Origin: CAYOFK01 sp964403185
GTDB taxonomy: Bacteria; Bacteroidota; Bacteroidia; Bacteroidales; VadinHA17
Length of the DNA: 9,477 nt
Reading direction: 5' to 3'
NCBI GenBank assembly: GCA_964403185.1
Contig: CAYOFK010000125.1
Span: 1 to 9,477 of the forward strand
This document shows, piece by piece, positions 1 to 8,000 of this stretch. The notes below the pieces were generated by a model. That model made no database searches, was not told where the DNA came from, and saw nothing but the letters and a program-made list of their open reading frames with translations. The translations under genes were made by a program, and so were the position numbers. Within the stretch, counting starts at the first letter, position 1, and every line of letters begins with the position of its first letter.

Positions 1-179
1 TTAAATCAGGTGTGATCGATCCTACCAAAGTGGTTCGTATCGCTCTTGAAAATGCTGCATCCATTGCCGGTATGTTCCTGACCACCGAATGTGTGATCGC
101 TGAAGAGGAGGATGAAACACCAATGCCTCCAATGGGAGGTGGCGCCCCGGGAATGGGCGGTATGGGTGGCATGATGTAA
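1..179 (+). CDS. groEL: 60 kDa chaperonin GroEL, C-terminal end (5' truncated by window)
   Basis: Only the last 58 residues are present, read in the frame beginning at base 3 and ending with TAA at 177-179. The segment runs from a GVIDPTKVVR-like stretch through ALENAASIAGMFLTTE to an acidic EEED run and a Gly/Met-rich tail ending GGMGGMM. This is the classic GroEL C-terminus: the final equatorial-domain helix followed by the flexible GGM tail that projects into the folding chamber. GroEL is the cytoplasmic ATP-driven double-ring chaperonin that works with GroES. groES, if adjacent, would lie upstream outside the window. A strong terminator follows 26 bases after the stop, so the transcript ends here. 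Identification is near certain; nothing can be said about the missing N-terminal part. Confidence 0.97.
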   Translation, partial: KSGVIDPTKVVRIALENAASIAGMFLTTECVIAEEEDETPMPPMGGGAPGMGGMGGMM

Positions 180-204
180 TCATCAAACATACTTTATATA
201 ACAC

Positions 205-237
205 AAACCCTGTCAGAATTCCGGCAGGGTTTTTTTA
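205..237 (+). terminator. Rho-independent terminator after groEL
   Basis: AAACCCTG (205-212) pairs with CAGGGTTT (225-232). The stem can be extended inward by one G-T and one C-G pair, and it runs directly into a tract of seven T (230-236). The position just after the groEL stop and the hairpin-plus-U-tract form make this a convincing intrinsic terminator. It separates groEL from everything downstream. Confidence 0.92.
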
Positions 238-240
238 TAG

Positions 241-403
241 CCGGAATGCCGGGCAGGCCGCTTGTCATGATTACGGGGTCCGATTTCATCAATCCCCCTT
301 TTCAAAAGGGGGCCAGGTTGTGGGCCGTCTGGGTATCACGGGTCCCCGTGATGCCGGTCCGTGAGGGATGTTGGTGCAGGGCACAGGTTCAGATACGGAC
401 CGG
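241..403. repeat. Cluster of four inverted repeats (possible REP-like or structured element)
   Basis: Four inverted repeats occur within about 160 bases. CCGG-aatg-CCGG lies at 241-252. CCCCCTTTT (294-302) and AAAAGGGGG (304-312) form a perfect 9-bp palindrome around a single C. ATCACGGG (335-342) and CCCGTGAT (345-352) form a perfect 8-bp palindrome with a 2-base centre. CCGGTCCGT (354-362) and ACGGACCGG (395-403) form a perfect 9-bp stem with a 32-base loop. There is no T-tract directly after the last one, so they do not look like terminators. Similar CCCCCTTTT-type palindromes are common dispersed intergenic repeats in bacterial genomes. Whether this is one element or several cannot be judged from a single copy. 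Confidence 0.6.
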
Positions 404-512
404 AACAGTAAGATGCCTGAAAGAATTGAAATTTATTCTTTTATATTTTGCACATTTTTAATTAATTACAAAATCGATCTACATAGGCTTTCCCTCAGCC
501 TTAGCCTGTAAT

Positions 513-648
513 CGGGGGCTGTCTCAAAAGTCAGATTACATATCATTCCTGCGAAAGCAGGAATCCATAAAAGCCTGATTTTCACATTACAAAGATTCCG
601 TATCAAGTACGGAATGATGCCATTATGTTGCTTTTGAGACAGCCCCCG
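513..648. mobile_element. 136-bp MITE-like element with perfect 18-bp terminal inverted repeats
   Basis: The left end CGGGGGCTGTCTCAAAAG (513-530) is the exact reverse complement of the right end (631-648). The trinucleotide AAT directly flanks both ends (510-512 and 649-651), a possible short target duplication, although three bases could match by chance. The 100-base interior has no transposase and no coding capacity. This fits a non-autonomous miniature inverted-repeat element moved in trans by a full-length insertion sequence. The ends resemble, from memory, those of insertion sequences such as IS1182-type elements; the family is not established. Two further hairpins sit inside and are described separately. 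The element lies about 160 bases upstream of the 808 start codon and just upstream of its promoter candidate. Confidence 0.8.
543..617. repeat. Two-hairpin palindromic unit nested in the MITE-like element
   Basis: The first hairpin is ATTCCTGC (545-552), loop GAAA, GCAGGAAT (557-564). The second is ATTCCGTA (595-602), loop TCAAG, TACGGAAT (608-615). The outer edges TCATTCC (543-549) and GGAATGA (611-617) are themselves inverted repeats, so the unit is a hairpin pair arranged head to head. This form matches a widely scattered bacterial intergenic repeat. Its minus-strand translation gives the WIPAFAGM peptide that often appears in spurious gene calls. Confidence 0.75.
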
Positions 649-702
649 AATCAGCATGATTACGGAAGCCCGGCAGTATGATTTTATTGTCTGGTTGACT
701 GG

Positions 703-731
703 TTTGTTGAGAAACCCATGATGTTTATAAT
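703..731 (+). promoter_or_regulatory. Candidate promoter for the exported protein at 808
   Basis: TTTG at 703-706 is followed after 19 bases by TATAAT at 726-731. The TTTG and its 19-base spacing to a TA dinucleotide fit the Bacteroidota primary sigma-factor pattern (TTTG, about 19 bases, TAnnTTTG). However, the downstream half matches the general bacterial -10 box better than the Bacteroidota form. The distance to the ATG at 808 would allow a leader of about 70 bases. This is a pattern match only. Confidence 0.35.
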
Positions 732-807
732 CTTCATAAAAAGATTGGGGTTCATTCTCAGGATTTGATAGATTTGTAATGGAAATAATTATTAAGAACC
801 AAACTGT

Positions 808-1608
808 ATGAAAACTTTCCGGATCATCCTTGTCAGCACTTTTTTTATATCCCACTTTTCCTTGCTGTCAGCAGGCTGGATCATTAAAGAACGCAGTTTT
901 AATTCTGTCGATAAGACCAGGAATAAGTATGTGTATTATATCCAGGACCAGAAACTTAAAATGGTGGAGGATCAACTGATCAGCATATTTGATCTGAGAA
1001 AAGAAACTATGACCTTCATTGCACCGGAAAAAAAACTTTATTGGTCGGGAACACCCGGGGAATATAAAACTGAATTCAAGGCGGCAATCAGGGAAGCTTT
1101 TATGAAGCAAATGAAAGATGCTCCGGAAGCTGAAAAGGAAATGGTGCAGGCCACCTTTGAATATTATTTGCAATCTATGGATGATACCCTGGAGGTTAAT
1201 CAGACCCTGCTGGATATGACCATTGTAAACACAGGCCGGAAAGAAAAAATTGCTGGAAAACAATCCCTTATGTATGGCCTCTTTGTAAATGAGATCCTGA
1301 AAGAAGAAATTTGGATATCTGAAGAGGTTCCCATTTATCAGGAGTTTGATATGGTACGGTTTAATGCCATGTTGAAGCAGATCGGCAGCGATATGGTTGG
1401 AGAGCTCAGCTACCAGGCCAGCAGAAATTTTGCAGAACTTCTTCGGAAAGGCCTGCTTATGAAGACTGTGGATTTTACACAGGAATTCTCCATTACTACA
1501 GAAGTGACAAAAGTAAAACAAGCGCGGCTGGAGGCCTCAGCCTTTATGCCGCCTGCAGGTTACCAGGAAACCAGTTTATCGGAACTGGACCTGTTCGGTG
1601 AAAATTAA
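808..1608 (+). CDS. Exported DUF4412-like protein of unknown function
   Basis: This 266-residue protein begins with a Sec-type signal peptide: MKTFR, then a hydrophobic stretch to about residue 20, with a likely cut near LSA-G (after residue 22). No other membrane segment is visible, so the mature protein of about 244 residues should be periplasmic. The body resembles DUF4412-type proteins: an early β-rich part, YWSGTPGEY at 78-86, then a central TGRKEKIAGKQSLMYGLFV stretch (142-160), EEIWIS (166-171), and a C-terminal TEV-K...FMPPAGY segment (231-252). The family is common in Bacteroidota and has no established function, so none is proposed. There is no clear Shine-Dalgarno sequence, which is usual in this phylum; the start is fixed by the signal peptide. 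It converges on the aminotransferase-like gene, with a 4-base overlap at 1605-1608. The family assignment comes from recalled motif character and is moderate. Confidence 0.8.
   Translation: MKTFRIILVSTFFISHFSLLSAGWIIKERSFNSVDKTRNKYVYYIQDQKLKMVEDQLISIFDLRKETMTFIAPEKKLYWSGTPGEYKTEFKAAIREAFMKQMKDAPEAEKEMVQATFEYYLQSMDDTLEVNQTLLDMTIVNTGRKEKIAGKQSLMYGLFVNEILKEEIWISEEVPIYQEFDMVRFNAMLKQIGSDMVGELSYQASRNFAELLRKGLLMKTVDFTQEFSITTEVTKVKQARLEASAFMPPAGYQETSLSELDLFGEN
1605..1608. other. Convergent stop codons sharing one TTAA
   Basis: The palindrome TTAA supplies the TAA of the plus-strand gene (1606-1608) and the TAA of the minus-strand gene (1607-1605). The two genes therefore overlap by four bases, and there is no intergenic space for a terminator. 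Any termination signal must lie inside the opposing coding sequence. Confidence 0.95.
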
Positions 1609-2900
1609 CCAGCTATCTCCAGAATGGCCTTTACAAGGTAATCCATATTGTACATTGAGGTATATACATTGGGTGTTACCCGCACACCCTGGATGTTTTC
1701 CCAGTTAATGGATACAGTATAGATCTTGTATTTACTGAAAAGGGCCGACTGGATCACTCCGGGCTCTATTCCTTCAATTCCAAAGTTCCCAAGGCAGCAG
1801 GAATATTCGGGCTTAAAGGAGGTAAAGAATTTAATTTTCGGATGGTCCATAATGGCTTCCATCCAGTAATTTTTTAAATACCTGAGACGTGCCTCCTTTC
1901 GTTCTGCCCCAAGCATGTGATGAAACTCAATAGCCCTGCCAATTGCCATTTCTGCGGGCATGTTCCTTGTTCCGAGGGCTTCAAATTTCCGGATGTTGTC
2001 ACTCTCGGGGTCACCAGGCGCCAGGCGTGGCCATATCTTTCCGATTTTATCCTTCTTAATATAAAGCATGCCGGTTCCAAATGGCGAGTAAAGCCATTTA
2101 TGCAGGCTGGTACCGAAATAATCACATTCCAGATCCGGAACATTGAATTTTATCTGGGCAAAACTATGGGCGCCGTCAACCATCACCTCAATGCCATGTT
2201 CGTGCGCCGCTCTTGCGATCTTTTTTGCCGGCAGGATCTGCCCCGACCAGTTGATCATATGCATGATCTCAATGATCTTTGTTTTCGAAGTAAATGCATC
2301 GGTATAGCATTTTACAATCTCATCATCATCTTCAATGGGTTGGTCCAGGTTGATCCATTTTAAAACAATGCCATCCCTTTTTTCACGCTGCTTCCAGGCA
2401 TTGATCATATTGGGATAATCCTGCCTGGTAAGTACCACCTCATCCCCTTTTTCAAGATCCAGACCGAAGATCACCGTTTCAAGGGCTTCGGTTGTATTTC
2501 TTTGGATGGCAACTTCTTCAGGCGAACAACCAGCCAGATTGGCCAGATCTTTTCTTACATTTTCTCTTCCTGAATCGACAACGCGCCACATGAAATAAGC
2601 AGGCCCTTCATTGCTCACCCTGTAATAATGCTGATAAACATCCTGGACTACCTTAGGTTGCGGGGAGACCCCCCCATTATTCATATTGATGATGTTGGGT
2701 GAGGAGGTAAAGGATTGTTGCACCCAGAACCAGAAATCTTCATCACCGGCCACCTGACCGGGGGGAAGTGCAGAGATCTTGTTGACTGCATCCTGAAGTC
2801 TGCTGGCAGAAGCATCAGCAAACAGGTTGCTCAATGCCAGAGCGCCTGTAGCTGCTGCTGTGTTTTTTAAAAAGTTCCTGCGATTTGTGATCATAATCAT
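1605..2900 (-). CDS. Tat-exported class-V aminotransferase-like PLP enzyme
   Basis: This 431-residue protein belongs to the fold-type I PLP enzymes of aminotransferase class V (cysteine desulfurase / isopenicillin-N epimerase-like). The N-terminus carries a twin-arginine signal: TNRRNFLKN at 5-13, an Ala-rich hydrophobic stretch at 14-28, and a likely AxA cut at DASA (29-32). Catalytic-domain landmarks follow: NNGGVSP (74-80), RNTTEAL (134-140; cofactor phosphate region), DGAHSFAQ (242-249; Asp242 would contact the PLP ring nitrogen), and SLHKWLYSPFGTG (265-277), with Lys268 the expected Schiff-base lysine. Length is normal for the family plus a signal peptide. The substrate is not predictable. 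Tat export is consistent with folding around PLP in the cytoplasm before transport. An alternative start two codons in (Met3) would leave the signal intact. It is divergent from lepA and convergent with the DUF4412-like gene. Confidence 0.88.
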   Translation of the reverse strand: MIMITNRRNFLKNTAAATGALALSNLFADASASRLQDAVNKISALPPGQVAGDEDFWFWVQQSFTSSPNIINMNNGGVSPQPKVVQDVYQHYYRVSNEGPAYFMWRVVDSGRENVRKDLANLAGCSPEEVAIQRNTTEALETVIFGLDLEKGDEVVLTRQDYPNMINAWKQREKRDGIVLKWINLDQPIEDDDEIVKCYTDAFTSKTKIIEIMHMINWSGQILPAKKIARAAHEHGIEVMVDGAHSFAQIKFNVPDLECDYFGTSLHKWLYSPFGTGMLYIKKDKIGKIWPRLAPGDPESDNIRKFEALGTRNMPAEMAIGRAIEFHHMLGAERKEARLRYLKNYWMEAIMDHPKIKFFTSFKPEYSCCLGNFGIEGIEPGVIQSALFSKYKIYTVSINWENIQGVRVTPNVYTSMYNMDYLVKAILEIAG

Positions 2901-3045
2901 AAAATTTAATGAATTGTATTAAGTTTCTTATTCTAATCCTGGCAGGCAGGCATGTTTGTTGATATCCTTCATTTTAAATGGATTGAATTGCCGGGAAATA
3001 AATATCTTTACCTGCGATTCTAAATTTACCAATTTCTGGTTTGAA
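2901..3045. promoter_or_regulatory. Divergent intergenic region between aminotransferase-like gene and lepA
   Basis: These 145 bases must carry the promoters of two divergent genes. The region is AT-rich. TAAATTTA at 3021-3028 resembles the Bacteroidota -7 box (TAnnTTTG) on the lepA strand, but no TTTG stands at the right distance upstream, so no exact promoter is called. No Shine-Dalgarno sequence precedes either start. Confidence 0.4.
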
Positions 3046-4833
3046 ATGGAAAGAATTCGGAACTTCTGCATCATTGCGCATATTGACCACGGTAAGAGTA
3101 CTCTGGCCGACAGGTTATTGCAATTCACTGACACCCTGGATGCCAGGGAGGTTAAAGATCAGGTTTTAGACAGTATGGATCTGGAAAGGGAGCGGGGAAT
3201 TACTATAAAAAGCCACGCTATTCAGATGGAATATGAATTTGAAGGCCGGCATTATTTTCTTAACCTCATTGATACGCCCGGGCATGTTGATTTTTCTTAT
3301 GAAGTTTCCCGGTCCATTGCTGCCTGTGAGGGCGCTCTGCTTATAGTTGATGCCACCCAGGGCATTCAGGCACAAACCATTTCAAATTTGCACCTTGCCA
3401 TTGGGAACGACCTGGAGATCATCCCGGTGTTGAATAAAATGGACCTTGAAAATGCACAACCTGATGAGGCAAAAGACCAGATCACCGATCTTGTTGGATG
3501 CACGGCAGAGGACATCATTGAAGCCAGTGGCAAAACCGGGATGGGTGTGGATCGAATCCTGGAAGAGATCATCCGCAAAGTGCCGCCACCAAAGGGGGAT
3601 CCCGAAGCCCCGCTACAGGCTCTTATTTTTGATTCTATATATGATTCCTTCAGGGGCATCCATGCCTATTTCAGGATCATTAATGGTACGGTCAGGAAAG
3701 GCGATCATGTAAAGTTCGTGGCCACCGGTAAATCATATTATGCAGATGAAATTGGCGTACTTAAACTGAAAACAAGCCCTCGAAATGAACTTTGTGCCGG
3801 GAATGTGGGGTATATCATTTCAGGGATTAAAATCTCTTCGGAGGTAAAAGTCGGGGACACCATTACCCATGTTGAGAACCCCTGCCATACAGCAATTGAA
3901 GGTTTTGAGGATGTGAAACCAATGGTTTTTGCCGGCATCTATCCGGTAGATGCTGATGATTATGAGGAGCTCCGCGCCTCTATGGAAAAGCTTCAGCTAA
4001 ATGACGCATCCCTTAGCTATGAACCGGAATCATCCGCAGCCCTTGGATTTGGATTTCGTTGCGGTTTCCTGGGATTGCTGCATATGGAGATCATCCAGGA
4101 ACGTCTTGAACGTGAATTTGACATGAATGTGATTACCACGGTACCAAACGTCTCCTACAGGGTTTATACTACCAGGGATGCGGTTATTGAAGTCCATAAT
4201 CCCTCAGGTCTGCCCGATCCTACAGTCGTGGATCATATTGAAGAACCCCTCATAATGGCACAGATCATCTCAAAATCGGAGTACCTGGGCTCCATAATGA
4301 ATTTATGTATTGACAAAAGAGGCATTCTGAAAAACCAGGTGTATCTGACCAGTGACCGCGTGGAGGTGACCTTTGAAATGCCACTGGCTGAGATCGTATT
4401 TGATTTTTATGATAAGCTGAAGAGTATTTCGCGCGGTTATGCATCCTTTGATTATTTCCAGTCGGACTATCAGACGGCCAACCTGGTGCGACTGGATGTT
4501 CTTCTTAATGGTGAAATGGTTGATGCACTCTCCACACTGATCCACCGCGACAATGCCTATGATTTTGGACGCAGGATGTGTGTGAAATTAAAAGAACTGA
4601 TCCCCAGGCAACAGTTTGACATTGCCATTCAGGCGGCCATTGGATCTAAAATCATTGCCCGTGAAACGGTTAAAGCATTGCGGAAAGACGTTACTGCAAA
4701 ATGTTATGGCGGCGACATTACCAGGAAGAGGAAATTGCTGGAAAAACAAAAAAAAGGGAAAAAACGCATGCGCCAGGTAGGAAATGTTGAAATTCCACAG
4801 CAGGCTTTTCTGGCAGTCCTGAAACTGGATTGA
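3046..4833 (+). CDS. lepA: Elongation factor 4 (LepA), ribosome-associated GTPase
   Basis: This is a 595-residue translation GTPase, the usual LepA length. The reading frame is open back to an ATG at 2956, but the start is placed at 3046 because LepA proteins begin with MERIRNFCIIAHIDHGKST-like sequence and the upstream 30 residues have no family character. Visible motifs are AHIDHGKST (11-19, P-loop), RERGITIKS (48-56, switch I), DTPGH (76-80, switch II, with the catalytic-type His80), NKMD (130-133) and SGKTG (161-165, G5; many other LepA proteins have SAKTG). The LepA-specific C-terminal domain ends with YGGDITRKRKLLEKQKKGK and VEIPQQAFLAVLK. LepA is a cytoplasmic factor that acts on the ribosome, implicated in back-translocation or initiation and ribosome assembly. 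It is not followed by lepB, its partner in many Proteobacteria. Confidence 0.98.
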   Translation: MERIRNFCIIAHIDHGKSTLADRLLQFTDTLDAREVKDQVLDSMDLERERGITIKSHAIQMEYEFEGRHYFLNLIDTPGHVDFSYEVSRSIAACEGALLIVDATQGIQAQTISNLHLAIGNDLEIIPVLNKMDLENAQPDEAKDQITDLVGCTAEDIIEASGKTGMGVDRILEEIIRKVPPPKGDPEAPLQALIFDSIYDSFRGIHAYFRIINGTVRKGDHVKFVATGKSYYADEIGVLKLKTSPRNELCAGNVGYIISGIKISSEVKVGDTITHVENPCHTAIEGFEDVKPMVFAGIYPVDADDYEELRASMEKLQLNDASLSYEPESSAALGFGFRCGFLGLLHMEIIQERLEREFDMNVITTVPNVSYRVYTTRDAVIEVHNPSGLPDPTVVDHIEEPLIMAQIISKSEYLGSIMNLCIDKRGILKNQVYLTSDRVEVTFEMPLAEIVFDFYDKLKSISRGYASFDYFQSDYQTANLVRLDVLLNGEMVDALSTLIHRDNAYDFGRRMCVKLKELIPRQQFDIAIQAAIGSKIIARETVKALRKDVTAKCYGGDITRKRKLLEKQKKGKKRMRQVGNVEIPQQAFLAVLKLD

Positions 4834-5016
4834 TTGCTTCTTCCCAAAGAATTCTTTCCATCCCTTCAAATTCTTTTCGAAGAAATATCAGATCAACATT
4901 TTCTAACTATATTTAAAGCGTTTTTTTTGTAATAAAAAGCCTGAACAAGATTTACTATACCCCTGGTTCAATTTCACAGAAGTGATAAACATCATTGTTG
5001 TATTAAGGCTGCAAAC
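4834..5016 (+). other. lepA to activase-fusion intergenic region
   Basis: These 183 bases hold a 12-bp perfect palindrome, AAAGAATTCTTT (4846-4857). They also hold a weak 5-bp hairpin with a TTCG loop (TTCTT 4871-4875, AAGAA 4880-4884) and a run of eight T at 4921-4928 without a proper stem before it. A loose promoter candidate is TTGTAA (4927-4932) with TACTAT (4953-4958), but its spacing of 20 bases is long. AAGG at 5005-5008 stands eight bases before the ATG at 5017 and may be a weak ribosome binding site. No convincing terminator for lepA is visible, so some read-through into the next gene is possible. Confidence 0.4.
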
Positions 5017-8000
5017 ATGGACAAGAAATTCTATCTCGGGCTGGACATTGGTTCTATTTCAATCAATACGGTTCTGCTGGATGCTGAAAAAAAGATCGTT
5101 GAAAACCGTTACGATTTTTGTTACGGAAAACCCTTTCATTTACTCAAGAGTATTCTCACGGATATGTATTCCAAATATCCGGAAGATTCAATCCGGGAGA
5201 TTGCCCTTACCGGAACCGGAGGGGAATTGGCAGAGGACTTAATCGGGGGGCGCTTTGTAAATGAGATCATTGCCCAGTCATCTTCTGTGGCAAAATTATA
5301 TCCCCGGGTAAAAACAGTGATTGAAATGGGAGGTGAAGATTCCAAACTGATCTTCATGCAGGAAGATCAGAAGGAAAGAGAAAGCCGCCTGTCGGATTTT
5401 AGTTTGAATAATTTATGTGCCGCCGGTACCGGATCTTTTCTTGACCAACAGGCCAAAAGAATTGGAGTCTCCATTGAAAAGGAATTTGGAGAACTTGCTC
5501 TTAAGTCGAAGGATCCCCCCCGAATAGCGGGCCGCTGCAGTGTTTTTGCCAAATCCGACATGATCCACCTGCAGCAGATTGCCACTCCTGTTCATGATAT
5601 TGTTGCGGGTTTGTGTTTTGCCGTAGCCCGAAATTTTATAAGCAGCCTTGGAAAAGGAAAACAACTGGAGTTTCCCATTTTGTTTCAAGGAGGAGTGGCA
5701 GCCAATGAAGGTGTAGTCAGGGCTTTCAGGGAAATTCTGAAAGCAGGAGAGGGAGACCTGATAATTCCTGAACATCATGCCTCCATGGGGGCTATTGGAG
5801 CAATGTTTCACATCCTGGATGAAAAGGATAACGAAGCTAATCCTTATAAGGGTCTGGATGGCCTGAATAAATACCTTACCGGTGATCATTCCAGGGGAAA
5901 CTGCCAGGATGCCCTGATTGAATCTGCGGCCAGGTATGAGAAAAATGTAACTCCCATTCCTGATGATGTTGACAGACTGGGGGTTTACCTGGGTTTAGAT
6001 GTTGGGTCTCTCAGCACCAATGTGGTGCTGATTGATAAAGAAAATAACGTGATTGCGCGCAGGTACCTTCCCACGGCCAGTAAACCCCTCGAGGCAATTC
6101 AAAGGGGAATGTCCGAAATATATGATGAGGTTGGTGACAGGGTGGAAGTTTTAGCTGCCGGCACTACCGGATCGGGAAGATATCTTACCGGAGACTTTAT
6201 TGGAGCAGATGCCATACGCAATGAGATCACTGCCCAGGCAACAGCCGCCATTGTTCATGACTCAAGGGTTGATACTATTTTTGAAATCGGGGGCCAGGAT
6301 TCAAAATACATCAGCATTGACAATGGGGTGGTGGTTGATTTCGAGATGAATAAGGTATGTGCTGCAGGAACCGGTTCCTTTCTTGAAGAGCAGGCTGAAA
6401 AACTCGACATCAATATTATTGAAGAATTTGGAAAACTTTCACTGAAAGCCCGTAAACCTGCCAGTCTTGGAAACCGGTGTACTGTTTTTATGGAGTCCGA
6501 CCTGAATTCGCAACAGCAAAAAGGAGTGGAGAAAGACAACCTGGTCGCAGGTCTTGCATACTCCATCGTACAGAATTATATACAGAAAGTAGTCAGGAAG
6601 AAGCGTATTGGAGATCATATCTTCTTTCAGGGGGGCGTGACCAACAATAAGGCTGTAGTGGCTGCTTTTGAACAGGTGACGGGAAAGAAGATCATTGTCC
6701 CTCCACATTATGACGTAACGGGTGCTATTGGAGTCGCCATACTTGCAAGAGATTCTATGAGTAATAACCGGAAAACACGGTTCAAGGGCTTTGATATTAG
6801 CAATATCCCATTTAGGGTGGATAAGTTTATCTGTAAAGGTTGTTCCAACATGTGTGAAATTCGCAGGGTCCGGATTGAAGGAGAAAAAAAACCATTGTAT
6901 TATGGGGGAAGGTGTGAAAAGTGGGAGATAGAAGAAAGAAAAGGAAAAGGGGAAGGGATACCCAATTTATTTGAAGAACGACTGAAATATCTGCTGAATG
7001 GATTTAAGGAGCAAGCCAGAGATGACCGTATCAGTATTGGCATTCCCAGGGCATTGATGCTGTTTTACCAGCAGTTTCCATTCTGGAGAACCTTCTTCGA
7101 AGAATTGGGCTTCCGGGTGGTTTTATCGCCGGAATCAGACAATCAATTGATCAAAAAATCCCTGGGAATGATTGTAGCGGAAACATGTTTCCCGGTAGAA
7201 TTAATGCACGGTCATATTATGGATCTGCTGGAAAAGGAAACAGACTATATTTTTACCCCATTTATTATTAATTCCAAAGCAGAGGAAGGAAATCCTACGA
7301 ACAATTACAATTGTCCCTGGGTGCAAACTTTCCCCTTCATGGTGAAGGCCGCCCTGGATGATGAAAAGCTGATTGACAGAATGCTGATCCCGACACTTAA
7401 TTTCAGACATTTTGGAAGAGTTCTGAATAAGGAACTTTCTGATTTTATGAAGGAAAAGTTCGGAACTTCAAGAAAAAAGGTGATTCAGGCCATTGCAAAA
7501 GCAGATAAGGTCCAGACAGATTTCGAAAACACCCTTGCTTTACGGGGGCAGGAAGTGCTGGATGCCCTCCCGGAAGATAAAGAAGCATTGGTCATCATTG
7601 GCCGGCCATACAATACGGGCGATCCGGCCCTGAACCTGAGTATGGTGGAAAAACTAATCAATCAGGATGTCCTGCCCATCCCAACCGATTATCTGCCTCT
7701 TGGCAGTGAACATATTTTACAGGATTACCCGCAGATGTACTGGCCAAATGGTCAGAAAATACTTGCAGCAGCAAGAATTGTGGCCAAAGATAAAAAGCTG
7801 CATGCAGTGTATATGGGGAATTTCAGGTGTGGCCCTGATTCCTTCCTGGCACATTTTGTACATGAGGAAATGCGGGGAAAACCTTACCTCGAGCTGGAGA
7901 TCGACGAGCACAGTGCCGATGCCGGAATGATCACGAGGTATGAAGCCTTCCTGGATAGTTTAAGGGGATCAAAGCAGGTTGAGAAAAAACAACGGGAATA

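Larger units (their letters stand above)
238..807. other. Gene-free interval rich in inverted repeats
   Basis: No credible protein-coding gene is visible in this stretch. The short open frames (246-461 on plus, 466-855 on minus) have no recognisable protein character, and the minus-strand one is largely a translation of the repeat at 513-648. The left part (241-405) is comparatively GC-rich and dense in inverted repeats. It is followed by an AT-rich stretch (about 420-475), the MITE-like element, and a promoter candidate. An 11-base direct repeat, catgattacgg, occurs at 266-276 and 655-665, and GCCGGGC (248-254) is matched by its complement GCCCGGC (668-674). These short matches may be chance. 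The interval reads as an intergenic landing zone for small repeats. Confidence 0.7.

Noticed and set aside
241..403. CRISPR array
   Set aside because: The repeats are different inverted repeats, not regularly spaced direct repeats, and no cas genes are present.
246..461. Plus-strand open frame of 71 residues
   Set aside because: It overlaps the inverted-repeat cluster and has no recognisable protein character, no signal or domain and no ribosome binding site.
466..855. Minus-strand open frame of 129 residues
   Set aside because: It reads through the MITE-like element, including the repeat-derived WIPAFAGM peptide, and overlaps the 5' end of the credible gene at 808.
868..1521. Minus-strand open frame of 217 residues opposite the DUF4412-like gene
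   Set aside because: It lies wholly inside the plus-strand gene, which has a signal peptide and family motifs; the antisense translation is rich in Phe, His and Ile without domain character.
2956..3045. 30-residue N-terminal extension of LepA from the first ATG in frame
   Set aside because: LepA proteins start directly with the MERIRNF-type sequence, and the extension has no family character.
3526..3540. SGKTG in place of the SAKTG G5 motif of LepA as a functional defect
   Set aside because: All other G motifs are intact and this is probably a lineage variant of a working enzyme.
4871..4928. Possible terminator after lepA
   Set aside because: The TTCG-loop hairpin has only five A/T-rich pairs and lies some 36 bases before the T-run, so it does not form a proper intrinsic terminator.
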